NCBI RefSeq assembly: GCF_030272615.1
Contig: NC_081409.1
Coordinates: 243,347,924 to 243,411,923, forward strand
Length of the DNA stretch: 64,000 nucleotides
Source: Cryptomeria japonica
Taxonomy: Eukaryota; Streptophyta; Pinopsida; Cupressales; Cupressaceae
Direction: 5' to 3'
Positions 1-10,879 of the stretch are shown in pieces. Under the pieces are notes generated by a model. That model saw nothing but the letters and a program-made list of their open reading frames with translations. It had not been told where the DNA came from and made no database searches. Numbering within the stretch: position 1 is the stretch's first letter; every line of letters starts with the position of its first letter. The translations under genes and the position numbers were made by a program.

Positions 1-1245
1 AAATATTGAATTGACCCTACAAAACTCCTTGCCTCAATTACAATGAAATTCTTGGATCACTTCAAAATGGCTTCCACTTTTACTAAATTCCTTAAAGTAG
101 CTGGATTGTTGTCTGTTAAGTTTTGATCTCAGTTACTTCATACACTTAGCTAATTTTTGATCTCAGACTAGACAAGTATTTGGTGTATTTGATGACTGCC
201 CTCTTAAAAAGCTAACTGAATATTTGCCAATGTAATCAGCAATATGAATATAAACAGCAAAAAAATATTTTCTACATTTCATGGGTTAAACTCTATTTTA
301 TTTGCTCTCTATATTTCTATGCTATGGAAATGCCCTTAAGTTTAAAAAAAAATTAGTTTTTGTCTCTTTTTTTACAATTTTTTATGTTTTTTTTAAATCT
401 GATTTTTTCCCCTTTTTTTCAAAAAATCTTATACTTTTGGTTTGCTAATTTTTTCCGCGAACGATGTTTGCTGCTATGGTTGATATATTCAATAACGATT
501 ATGACAGTGACTTTCAGAAATTTAATCATGCATCAGATATTTCAGGAACTTATGATTTGCCTTGTTACTACAGCAACAATAATACTCAGAAAATATTTAT
601 GGCAGCACACATAATTATTAAGAGATATTATTGATTTTTATCATCGGAGATTTCACTAACACTAATATATACAATGCATCATTCTTACTCCTTTATCGCC
701 AGATCGATGAAGCTTTCACGTCAGACCAACCCCTTATTTGTTGCAGCAGCAAATTAACATTCACTCAGCTCACATAAATTCTGAACAGCTCGCCGACACA
801 AAAGGTTCATATCAAATATTAAAATTGAAATATTTGCAATAGAAACCCTACGGCATTAACATTTAGGCTGTAAATAAGAATCATATTGGCAGAAATTAAA
901 AGAACTCTATCCCCAACATATTACGCCAATCTAAAATAGACGCAATAACAATATAAGACCTTATTTTTCCAAATAGGAGATGGACAGAAATATCTTTATT
1001 TTTGAAATAACTATAAATCTTACAAATTTGCACAGACGTAGACTCTGTCATGAATCCACCCTTTATTAAGAGCTAGGTTTCTGTCCAACCCTTCTTTCGA
1101 TCTTCTGAAGGTTTCCATTCTCAGAAATCAGCTCATACAATTTCATCATAACAAATCCATAAGCATGAGCATCTTTACTTCACCCAGCCAGCCTCCTTAT
1201 AAATAACTCCAGGAAACTTCTAGAGATTAGTAAACATCTAGAAGA
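1..1245. other. AT-rich non-coding DNA, no gene seen
   Basis: No reading frame here looks like a real protein. The 84-codon frame at 360-614 is a translation of T-rich DNA. I saw no exon, RNA gene or transposon end. It probably belongs to an intron of, or sequence upstream of, the gene whose exon lies at 2087-2184. Confidence 0.5.
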
Positions 1246-1675
1246 TTAGGTTACTTTCCATATTAGTTTACATTCCATTTTTGTCACAGCTGGAGAAATT
1301 TAAATACTTTCCATCTTAGGTTCCATTCCATTTTAATCACAACTGGAGAAATTTAAATACTCTCCATATTAAGTTACATTCCATTTTCATCACAGCTGGA
1401 GAAATTTAAATACTTTCCATCTTAGGTTGCATTCCAGTTTTGTCACAGCTGGAGAAATTTAAATACTTTCCATATTAATTTACATTCCATTTTCGTCACA
1501 GCTGGAGAAATTTAAATACTTTCCATCTTAGGTTGCATTCCATTTTAATCACAGCCGGAGAAATTTAAATACTTTCCATATTAAGTTACATTCCATTTTC
1601 GTCACAGCTGGAGAAATTTAAATACTTTCCATCTTAGGTTGCATTTCATTTTTGTCACAGCTGGAGAAATTAAAA
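1246..1675. repeat. 53-bp tandem array with 106-bp higher-order period
   Basis: The motif GGAGAAATTTAAATAC recurs at 1292, 1345, 1398, 1451, 1504, 1557, 1610 and 1663, exactly 53 bp apart each time, giving eight copies. Two monomer types alternate. One carries ATTA(A)GTTACATTCCA, the other CTTAGGTTGCATTCCA, so the true unit is a 106-bp dimer repeated four times. No coding frame runs through it. Confidence 0.93.
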
Positions 1676-2052
1676 TAAAGTGACTTATTTTGTTATTTTC
1701 ACTTTATTTTTAATTAAATTGATTAATCAAAGTCATCCTTTAGAAATTAAATTAATTTTTTGGACAACATAATCAATTAAATTTAATTAAGTCAATAAAA
1801 ATTTGGGGACACTAAATATACACAAAAGTATTATTGATTTTTACTTGCCCCTAATTGGAAGACTTCTCATTATTTTGCCCTTGGTTAAATGTCTTTATTC
1901 TGATATACACTTTTATGTGCATCATTGATACTTGTCATTGGATATCATTCAACTGTAAGTATATTAGGGCTGTAGTGCAGGATCCCATTGTAAATACAAA
2001 ATATCATACATTTTATTAGCTTTCTTAAGCCGTAGGATCTTGCCCATACTGA

Positions 2053-2238
<186 letters not shown>

Positions 2239-2479
2239 TAATGCAATTTGCAATCAAGATTGTAGACATTCAAATAATGAGAAAAAAAGTACTAAACAAA
2301 ACATTCATTTGAAAAAAACAAACTTTATTAAGGGATGGAAGTGTTATAGATTGGCCTGCCCTTAATCTTTAGCTTTATCTTGCCCTTTAATTTATGTGCA
2401 AAACTCAATACATGCAACCTATTCAAATTTTTTGCCATAAACAACCGAAGTTAGCAAATTGGAAACAGGTTTGGATATG

Positions 2480-2826
2480 TGTTTGTTACTATCTGATAAA
2501 TTAAGTACAGGAAATAATAATTAAATTGATAATGCATACCAGACATGACAATAAAATATATCTTTTTTTGCACATGCAATTATTACAGAGAAGAAGACCA
2601 GAGATGGTTGGCCAAGGATTACAATTGACCCCACTATTCCCTACTCCCTTCCTTGGTGGTACACAACATATTTAAAGGACTCGACGGTTGCTGAGAGGAA
2701 CACAACTGTCAACCTACCGACACATTAACTACTCGAGAGTGATAACCCACTTAATACAATTAATTAATACACTGGTAGATAACAAATATTATCAAACATA
2801 ACAATAGACATTTTATGCCGACTAAA
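2480..2826 (-). repeat. 3' LTR of element L
   Basis: It aligns along its whole length with 13384-13752, sharing the blocks AGAAGAAGACCAGAGATGG, CCTTGG.GGTACACAACATA and AACAAATATTATCAAACA. It is about 20 bp shorter because the right copy repeats AGTGAACCAACCGACACAT. The outer edge is TG at 2480. The inner edge reads ACTAAA where the right LTR has ACTACA. Confidence 0.88.
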
Positions 2827-2864
2827 CCATCCCCCTCAAAAGAAAAAGTCGTCTTCCAGACGAC
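2827..2864 (-). promoter_or_regulatory. Polypurine tract and preceding hairpin of element L
   Basis: On the minus strand the bases just before the 3' LTR read TTTTGAGGGGGATGG, a typical polypurine tract for second-strand priming. Directly upstream, 2848-2864 is a perfect inverted repeat with 6-bp arms, GTCGTC-TTCCA-GACGAC. The compound element at 54861-54902 has the same pairing (GTCGTC-TGGA-GACGAC) followed by a G-rich tract, so the arrangement is conserved between distant relatives. Confidence 0.75.
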
Positions 2865-3129
2865 AAGTAAACATCATGTAATATTTGGAAAGACTAATGA
2901 CAGACAATGACTTGGACTGGGCGACCCCAACTTATAGTGTACTCGCCAAATCAAATGGGGGTTTGGGGGCAGTGCCCCTAGCGGAGTCAAGGGGTAGTGC
3001 CCCTCACGGGGTCCCGAGGCAACACATGATGCACATGATTTTTGTGGATTTTTAAGACGCCAAAAACATTGTTGATAAAGCCAAAAAATGGAGATTTCAC
3101 AATGCTTTACCAACATTGTTGACCGTATA

Positions 3130-3934
3130 ACTCTCTCAGCCTTCTCTACCTATACGACTTGCGAAGTTGTCTCCTATACTAAGCCCGTACGACCTGATGT
3201 AAACTACCTTCATGTACGACGTTTTTTGCCCATACAACCTTCTTAATCCCTTGCATACGGTTCCACCTGATCCTTCGTACGACTTGGTGTCTTCCGTTTT
3301 TGCATCCACGTTCGGCTTAATGTTCTCGTACGCCCCCTTTGGTATCTCGTACGATGTCATCATGACCCCATACGATTGCTCTATTCTTCCCTGTTCTCCA
3401 CGTCCTTTCCATATGGCGTTTTGCAAACTAACGCCACATATGCGTTTTGCTTCTTGCCATACAGGCTTCTTCAACCGATGTTCCTTGTACGAATTTTTTC
3501 CCTTTTGAGACTGTGCGTGCTTCTCCAATCGCTGTATGGACTCGTACGAAATTGAATCCTTTGGACACTGTACACGCATCTTCAATCGCCTTACGAACCC
3601 CTTGTACGGATTTGTTTCTTCCTACCCTTGTACAAACTTCTTCCGAGGCCATGAAAACTCCTTGTATGGTTCAATCCGTATAGACTTCTCTTGTCGTATG
3701 ACGTACAGATGAAGCAGTTGTTGTGCCTGTACATGTGTTCGTACGATGGATGACGTACGCCATTGTTGTGCCTGTACGGTGGATGATGTATGTCGGTGTT
3801 GTGCCCGTACGATGAATGTGGTACGACTCCTTCCTACCTTCCGTATGGTGTACGAAAATAGCCTCGTGGCCAATCTTCGTGCTCTTTGTATGATGGATGA
3901 ATTTCTTGCGTAGTGTTCTTGTCTTTGCCTATAC
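3130..3934. other. CGTACG-rich segment in the 3' region of element L
   Basis: About 800 bp crowded with GTACG, CGTAC and close variants (CGTACGA, TGTACGG, ATACGA), roughly one every 30-40 bp, without a fixed period. Several short overlapping ORFs occur on both strands but none resembles a protein; they mirror each other through the palindromic motif. Similar motif-rich stretches sit at 10690-10830 (same element, other side of the nested insertion), 44578-44775 and 51850-52260, always after the gag-pol part, so this is a feature of the family's 3' region rather than a gene. Confidence 0.7.
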
Positions 3935-3939
3935 GGTTC

Positions 3940-5072
3940 TGTTGATGTGTCTGAAGTCGCATTGTTGCAAACTCCATACGACCAACGCAGAATAGAATAA
4001 ACTTGCTGAGTATCCTATCCTCTCTTGAGATAAGGAAATCCCTAGTGCTATTTCTCGTGCTTGATCAAAGGGGACAACCTCAAGGTTTCGTTTGTCAGGT
4101 CTTGACTGCGGGATTGCTCAGTGGTTTGATGTGATTTTGTTGGAAACACAAGGGGGACTTACGGTGAGATAGGTAATTGCTGGATGAGTTCCCCAAAACT
4201 TTAGTGGTCTTGCTTATCAAATGGTTTAAGTTGAGTTGATACTGTTTTCAATAGGACTACAGATTCTCTTGGTAAAAAAAGGGGGAAAAAGGGAAGGATA
4301 GGGAGAGAGAGATACATAAAATATAAATTTTAACTAAGATAGCAGATTTAGTAAACAGACGGACACCTCCAAATAACTAAATTAAGCATTACCAGCGATT
4401 TAAGCACAATACTTGCATCAATCTAGTGCGATCTTCAAGGGAAATTTGGATTTTCATGTTATCAAATACAACATCAGAATTTTGACATATATTCAGTGAG
4501 CATTCAACAACCGAACTAAGCATGTGAAAGGTTCAGGTTAACCATGCAGAAGGAAAGACAATCTGCCATTCCCTAATGGTATGAACAGCGAGGATTCTAT
4601 CAGATGTTTACTTAGAAAATGCTATATAAAGGAAAGAAGCATAACTGAAAAATTCTAAATTAATGAAGAAGGAGACCATGCACCCACAAGGAAACTTGAA
4701 ACAGTCTTAACTTTGTATTAAATCCTGTAAATTTCGCCAGAGCTTCAGCAACAATCCAAGAACTTCTTACAAAATGAAGGAACACCATTCCCTTAAATAG
4801 GCTTCAAAAATGGATGAATGGCCAAGATCTAATCTAAACAAGTGGCCCAGATTCATCCATAAAACATGGCTGCCCATACCCATAAATGGGAGGCAAATAT
4901 CAACAACCACCCCAAAGGGAGTAATAACTACCCCAAAAGGTAATTAGAACATATCTAGAAATAATCCAAAAAGGTGCATACATAAAGTTTTACATTTTAG
5001 TTGACTTGGAAGTCAAACATGACCTTTTGGCCAAAAAGTGCATTTTCAAGATTTAAAAGGAAAAGGCACTTT
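3940..5072 (-). promoter_or_regulatory. Promoter, R and U5 end of the M LTR
   Basis: On the minus strand this follows the ORF stop. It contains CCTATTTAAGGG (TATA-like, 4792-4801), matching ACTATAAAAGGC in element R (about 63650-63662), then about 850 nt to the terminal ...CACATCAACA. Shared blocks with R include AAACTTGCTGAGTATCC (near 3990 and 62893), GGTCTTGACTGCGGGATT and GGTTAACCAT. In R the same terminus is followed by a primer-binding site, which identifies this as the downstream end of an LTR. Confidence 0.7.
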
Positions 5073-8000
5073 CTAGGAAAACACTTTCTCTTTTCCATTT
5101 GTAGATTCCTTTTCCAAGAAGTCGTCTTCACTATGCAAATATTCCTGCCAAAGATCATGACCTGCCGCATGCTCCTCATGAACATACTCCTGGAACCTGA
5201 TGCATAATTGGAATAGTAAACTAAATGGAGGCATAGGAGGATGACGAATTTTGTATTGCATGCCCTCGAGATATTGGTCCACGTGCTTCAAACCATCCTT
5301 CCAGCTGAAACGATTACTCTCGAAGCACAACATGTCTGACTGGAATTGACCAGCAAAACTTAGGTCCTTAACGGAATAGGTGATCCTATCCGTCCCTAGT
5401 CTTTCTTCCCAGTCTGACCGTATCACTTTATCGGACAGGGCATTTTGCCATCCTGAGACCACTGATCGGAGGATCATTTTGCCAAGTTCTTGCATGGTGT
5501 TCAGAATTGTCTCGCACGCATCGTGTTCTTTATCGATGATTTCTCTTGTGTCATCCTTCATGGTGATAGTCCAGTACCATTCCTTAAGAGTGCTGATGTT
5601 ATAAGAATCTAGGATGGTGGGTAATATAGGAATTTGTGCATGGGTCCAGAAGAGAGCTCTCATGAGGGGAAGAGTAGTGGCAGCCACTTCATGGATTCTA
5701 AGGGATTCCCTCTTTCCCTCTAATAGTCGGACCAGGGTGGTCTCTCGATGGTGAGCCATCTCTTTTACTTCTTCAAGGATTCGTTCTCCCCTCCCTTTGA
5801 TGCCTTGTATCCATTCCTTGACGGCGCTTGCAGTGTCTCGTACTCCTTCGAATTCTGTTGTGGTCCTCTGTGCCAATGCTGTTGGGGGAATGTGGGATTC
5901 AGAAGCATTGTGTAATGGTCTCAGAAGTTGATCGATGTATCCCTCTGCCTGCTCAGCACGAGCTCGATACATGTCCTTTTCAGCTGTTATCTCTTCAAGT
6001 TGCCTGAGCATGTTTTGTATTGAATCCTTGAATTCCTCCTTTTCCTGTTCCTTAGTGGCTCGTCCGATGGGGACGGTCGTGATGCTATAATCTGCCAGTG
6101 TAATCTGATCTGCTGGCTTGTCTACAGGTGGGGTGGCGATGTGAAGAGTGCGGTTCCTTTGCTCATCTTTGGTCATCCTGGAATATGCCTTGGGCTTTTT
6201 CTTCCCCTTGGCTTTAGTTTGATCTATACGTGAGAAGATGTTCTCCAAATCGATAGGGGGTTTGGTGGCGGCCTTGCGTTGGGCTCTGACAATTAACTAT
6301 TCCTGAGGTACAGTTTGGGCTGATGCTATGGTTAAATTTTCACTCTGTTCTTTGATGTTTTCAGCCGTCTCACCACAAATTTGCAGCTGTTCCGTTACCG
6401 GAGGAGTGGAGGAGGTGTCAAGCTCTTTGCTTGGGGCAGAGTTTTCTCCTACTTTGCTGAACAATTGTCTGATGCCTTCGTGTGATGGTAGCTCTTCAGT
6501 CTTTTCAAGCTCGCGGGTCTCCTCTGTCTTTTGCTCTCCTTCAACGGTAGAGTCATCTTTGGCAGTGTTATGGAGCGGCAGTTCATGGCGACTCTGTTGG
6601 GTGGGTTCATGCACTTCGATCCCCTAAATGGATGGAATCTCTCCTTCCTCAATTTGGTTACCCGCCTCGGCTGATTCAATAGCTCTTAGCTCGGCGTCTA
6701 GCATGTCGGATGCGGGAGGATCGTCAACTCCAAATGCATCGATGTCACTCTGGGAAGGAGGAGCAGGTATATAATCCAATTCTACTACATCGTCGGACGA
6801 ATTGGGGTCCTTTGACGATGAAGTGACCTCTGGCCTCCTAATGGGAATCTTTTCCCTTCTTGTTCTCTTGGACGTTCGAGTCCCTTTGCAAGCCTTAGCC
6901 TTCTTTCTCTTCCTAGGTTTCTCAATTTCTTCTCTGGGTGCATTGGAAGTTCCCTCATCTTCGGAAGGCTGAGAATCGAGGCTACCCATTAGGTGGTAGG
7001 TGAACTGGACACCATGAATCAGTCTCTCAATCTGCTGATGCAACCATTGGTCTGTATATCTTGCTAGGGCTGCCATGACTGCCTCAAAATCAGTGATCGG
7101 GTCCTGTGACCAATCAATGCCTGACAAAAGATGGCTTACCGCCTCAAATTCCCGGACTTGTAGACAGTTCCCTGAATCTACGAGTTGACCTGGGACTCGA
7201 CGGTATTCAAAGAGTCGCATCTGCTGCACACTCAGCCTAGAATATTCACGCCTTCGGACCTCATAGTCATCAGAGCAGTTTTTCCAATAATCTTCAACTG
7301 ATTCCTTTGCTCTGTACTGCCTGCCATAGGCTCTGTTTGCCAGATTATCCTGATCAAAGCATTTCCTCGGAAAATGCTCTTGTAGGCCATAGGAGGCCAG
7401 CTCTGCGAAGGATTCCTCTGCTAGGGTGGGGGTCTTCAGATGGACATCCTGGCTACCTATAATCATGGGGAACGTGAATCTAGCCTGCTTGCTGTCTCTG
7501 AGTAAGATGCTTGCCGAACGTGACTGCCTTGCGACCTCCATAAGAACTATCTTGTCGGTTGGGTATCGTGGAAGTCGAAGAGGGGCACCATCAAAGCCAG
7601 CTACCCGAATATAGGAGAACCTTGGGAACTGGATGAACCAGGCCTCGTATCTCTGTACTAGAATAGTAGCTTGCTCTGAGAGCCTTATGTGTAATCCTCC
7701 CTGCATTAGCCTGACCAAGCACATTGTGAAGGCGTCATTGACGCGCTCATACTGGCCAACTGCATAAGCCGGGCTTTTCTTTTCCCTCTGAGCTATATCC
7801 TGATAGTGAAGCTGTGCCTAACAATCATATACCTTCACCTGACCAGACCCATTCCCAATTTCTCCTTTCATTATCAAACCTGGCAATAGCTGGTTCTTGG
7901 CGAACATGTAGACCAAGTAGGAGGTCATAGTGAAGTACTTCTTTGTCTTGAGTTCAATTTGCTGAGTGTGGATGTTGTCGCTTATAATCTGGGCCCAGTC

Positions 8001-8696
8001 AAACTTGGACTTCCCGGCAAAGACTTGCTCTGTGAAATAAAACATCCACTCCTCAAAGTAGTTGGATTTAGGAAGTTCCATAACCCTACTGAGCAATGTG
8101 ACCATGTCCCCATGCTCATTGTGAAAGTCACTTCTTGGGGTCTTTTTGCCAATCCTGGCGCTTGGAGGTCTTCTCTCCTTGTACCACTCTTCGTTGATCA
8201 GGGTTCTGCATCTAGCAGGATTCATATCATACGCCCTCTGTGCTTCATCTATAGTTGTGGCCGTGGGATTGTTTGGGAAGGAAATGTCGAATGCGTTGCC
8301 AATGGCCTCAGGAGTGAAGTTGGCGAGGGTCATATTCTCGAGGAGCACCAATCTGGAACCTGGTTGATAATGCCGGGCAGCCTCTACCACTAATTCATAG
8401 TTTTGCATTGCTGGAGGAAATCTCGCAACTTGGGTGATGCCACTTTCCATCATCTTCCTCGACCTGCCGTAGGCATTAGGGGAGAAGACTCGGCTCCTGA
8501 AATCTTGCATATCGATATGGCCCAGGTCAGTATCACCGACATTGTCCCAGACAGTCTGAACTTTTGACTCCGTCAATCCCCCTCTTTGATACTGGTACTT
8601 CATCCTTTCGACTTTGCGTGGGATATCTGATTTGGATGCTCGCGATGTCTTTGCTGTAGTGGGTGTCTTTGATGATTCCACCGCCGATTTAGGCAT
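5073..8696 (-). pseudogene. Long M-element ORF: mobile-domain-like N-terminus, basic and acidic middle, coiled-coil C-terminus
   Basis: One reading frame runs from ATG at 8696 to TAG at 5073 (1,208 codons), broken only by three in-frame TAG codons at 7818, 6624 and 6297. Domains in order: residues 1-330, a globular region with NAYGR, FTPEAIG, FDWAQIISDNI and KYFTMTSYLVYMF; residues 330-560, a further globular region with many Trp and Tyr; about 570-680, acidic with a strong basic patch (KPRKRKKAKAC, KRTRREK) like a nuclear signal; about 800-960, a heptad-rich coiled coil (EKEEFKDSIQNMLRQLEE); then a C-terminal globular part. The core pattern resembles plant mobile or aminotransferase-like domains and the post-integrase ORF at 52443-54810. 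No catalytic motif is evident. The start is supported by the copy at 59684, which begins with the same nine residues. Function is unknown. Confidence 0.7.
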
Positions 8697-10653
8697 TTAT
8701 CCTCCACAGTCGGACGCGGATTACGAGGCGATATAAAAGAAGTAAGGCGGGTTAGATAGAGAATATGCCAACTTTCAAAGATTAATTCAAAATTTGGATT
8801 GGAAAAAGCATGATATCGCTAGCTAAGAGCTTGATTGATTTAAAGCAAAATATTTATGAAGCTTTCGACTGCAGGCTTATATTTAAGCATTTTCAGGATC
8901 AATTTTAAAAAATGGACAAGGCTTGGGAAATTTTCCTAAGTTTGAAAATGCAACTTCTGGTTAAATCTTAGGGGTAAATTCTAATTTTGATTGCTATGTA
9001 TGACGCTTTAATAATCGGAAAAAAGATGCGAGTTTTGAAGATTTAAGCACTTTAGTCAATTTTGCACAGACATGCATTCAATTTGTAAATATTTCAGACG
9101 ATCAAGAGAGACAAAGCGTACTTACTTGATAAAAATGGATGGCGAGCAATTGCCCGACTTGCTGTGCAAAAACGAATGGATAGTTCTGCAAATTTTGAAT
9201 TCCAATGGTTATCTCTCTAATTCAAATTTTCGCGGCTGCGGCTGGAAAAGAATTTGCAATTTTGAGTTTTAGACTAAGCGATTTTCACCTTAGACGAAAT
9301 GGCAATCTGAACTTGAATGTTTGCAAGGGTTTATGTCAACGTTTTACTTTGATGCAAATCGCGCGAAATTGGCTCTACCTTTTAAACCCTACGCGATCCT
9401 CTCTCACGTGAACTTCGGTGGTATGGGGGGTTTTTGCAGACTTTAAACTTCACGTCTCCATCTTCTAAATTGCGAACTTTGCGTTTTATTGCCTATTGCA
9501 CTTACTGCGCTGTGATTTTTCGGAGAAATGCGAGACTTTGCCAATCTCGAATCCCTTATGTTTGCCTTATGCGTTGCGATGTGAACTTCTGATGTTTGCA
9601 TTTTTTTTTCGTACTATTTGGACGCTTTTGGCAATTCTAAACAAACTTCAAACCTCTAGAAGCCTTTGTCAACTTTATTAAATTTCTCATTTTGCCCTTA
9701 GGGTCCGAAATTCGGCCCTCTGCGCGATTTTTGCAATTTTAGCGAATTTTAAACAAATTTCGGACCTTTTAGAGTTTTTGCGAATTTAAGGCATTTTCGG
9801 ACCTTTTAGAGTTTTTGGCAACTTAAAGTGAATTTTGGACCTTTTGAGGTTTTTGTCAACTTAAAGCATTTTTCGGACCTTTTGAGGTTTTTGTCAACTT
9901 TCTTTTTTTTTGCTTTTCAGCTTTAAGGTCCGAAATTCGGCCCTTTTGGCCATTTTGACAACTTTTAAACTTTTTGAAATTTTAACCCCAGGGTCTGAAA
10001 TTCGGCCCTTTGGGCGATTTTGCCAATTTTTAAACATTTGAAATTTTAACCCCAAGGTCCGAAATTCGGCCCTCTGGGCGATTTTGGCAACTTTTAGCAT
10101 TTTCGGACCTTAGGCCAATTTTGTCAACTTTTAACTTTTCTCTCATTTTGGCCTGAAAGTCCAAAATTCGCCCCTCCTGGGCATTTGGGCGATTTTGTCG
10201 ACCTTGGCATTTTGCAAAGAAATTCGCCCCTCTTTCTGCTTCAGTTGGCGAAAATTGTTATTCACTCAGATCTCGTAAACCCCGTAAAAACAAAACCTCA
10301 TGCAATCTATCTCATTGCTTCTTACGCGAAAAAAGGCAACTTTGGGTCCTCATGCAACCTTCAGACGTGCTGTCCTTTGCTTGGCGGGCTTCGCCAACTT
10401 CTATCATCTTACGCCTATTCAAGGCGATTTCACAATTTTGAACAATCTCTTGGAATTCGTGCCCGAGGGCTAGAGTAGCCTAATGGAATCACTGGCTTCT
10501 CTTCTTTCAACATCATCACTTCACGGACCAGTTGCGGGCTCGCTCGAAAGGACGCGAGACACTCTGTGCGAAACTCAACAGGGTGAAGACGAAAGGCTCA
10601 AAAAAGGGAAGGGGGACCCTGTCGGCGACAGGGAGTGTGTGCAACACACAACA
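8697..10653 (-). promoter_or_regulatory. Upstream region of the M ORF with its own TATA-like box
   Basis: About 1.95 kb of non-coding DNA between the M terminus and the ORF start. On the minus strand a TATA-like TTTAAAAGG lies at about 9380-9388, some 690 nt before the ATG. The outer terminus carries a perfect palindrome, CCCTGTCG-G-CGACAGGG (10617-10633). The second copy (57516-59683, plus strand) keeps the terminus, a degenerate palindrome and the sequence around the ATG (CTCGTAATCCGCGTCCG). In the copy the ATG is preceded by CTGTGCAG, acceptor-like, so a 5' intron is possible but not shown. Confidence 0.5.
9680..10180. repeat. Degenerate tandem repeats upstream of the M ORF
   Basis: The motifs GGTCCGAAATTCGGCCCT, TTTTGGGCGATTTTG and TTCGGACCTTTTGAGGTTTTT recur every 45-75 bp about nine times. 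The palindromic core TCCGAAATTCGG is conspicuous. The corresponding part of the second copy (about 58080-58660) has a different register, with GCCGAAGTT.GCAAAATGCTTCAAATCG repeating, including one 119-bp interval. This suggests rapid turnover of promoter repeats. Confidence 0.7.
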
Positions 10654-10879
10654 GGTTCCTTCTATTTAATTTTTTCTCTCTATTCCATATTTTTTGGCAG
10701 TACACGTGCGTATGATCTAACTCCGTACGGGTATGATTTCTTTTCATATAGACTCCCTTGTTCGTACTGCCTCCGTTCTTCCTTTGTGGGTTTTTCCCTC
10801 CCACTTTCCATCTTCGTACTACCAAACGTATCATCCATAACTTTAAATGCTTTCATTCATTGCGCTTCACCAAGAGTTG

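Larger units (their letters stand above)
3940..10653 (-). mobile_element. Element M: 6.7-kb insertion, probable giant solo LTR carrying an ORF
   Basis: The insertion runs from TGTTGATGTG (3940) to CACACAACA (10653) and is flanked by perfect GGTTC duplications at 3935-3939 and 10654-10658, inside element L. It has TG...CA ends but its two ends do not repeat each other, and it contains no gag, RT or integrase. The left 850 bp aligns in blocks with 62836-63690, which in element R is an LTR followed directly by a primer-binding site. The right 2 kb recurs at 57516-59683. Read on the minus strand it is: upstream region with tandem repeats, a roughly 1,200-codon ORF, a second TATA region, then an LTR end. 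The best reading is a solo LTR whose U3 holds a gene. A chimeric element that lost one LTR is the alternative. Confidence 0.7.

Noticed and set aside
360-614. 84-codon frame with hydrophobic residues
   Set aside because: It translates a T-rich tract (runs of Phe and Leu) with no conserved pattern; composition explains it.
3136-3873. Overlapping small ORFs on both strands
   Set aside because: They arise from the palindromic CGTACG motif, which reads openly on both strands; no similarity to a protein.
5073-8696. Programmed amber readthrough (TAG as glutamine) of the M ORF
   Set aside because: Stops differ in position between copies, and sister copies have CAG at those sites, so decay explains them better.
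3940-10653. M as a conventional element with an ORF between pol and the 3' LTR
   Set aside because: There is no pol and no second LTR, yet target duplications flank the whole; kept only as an alternative.
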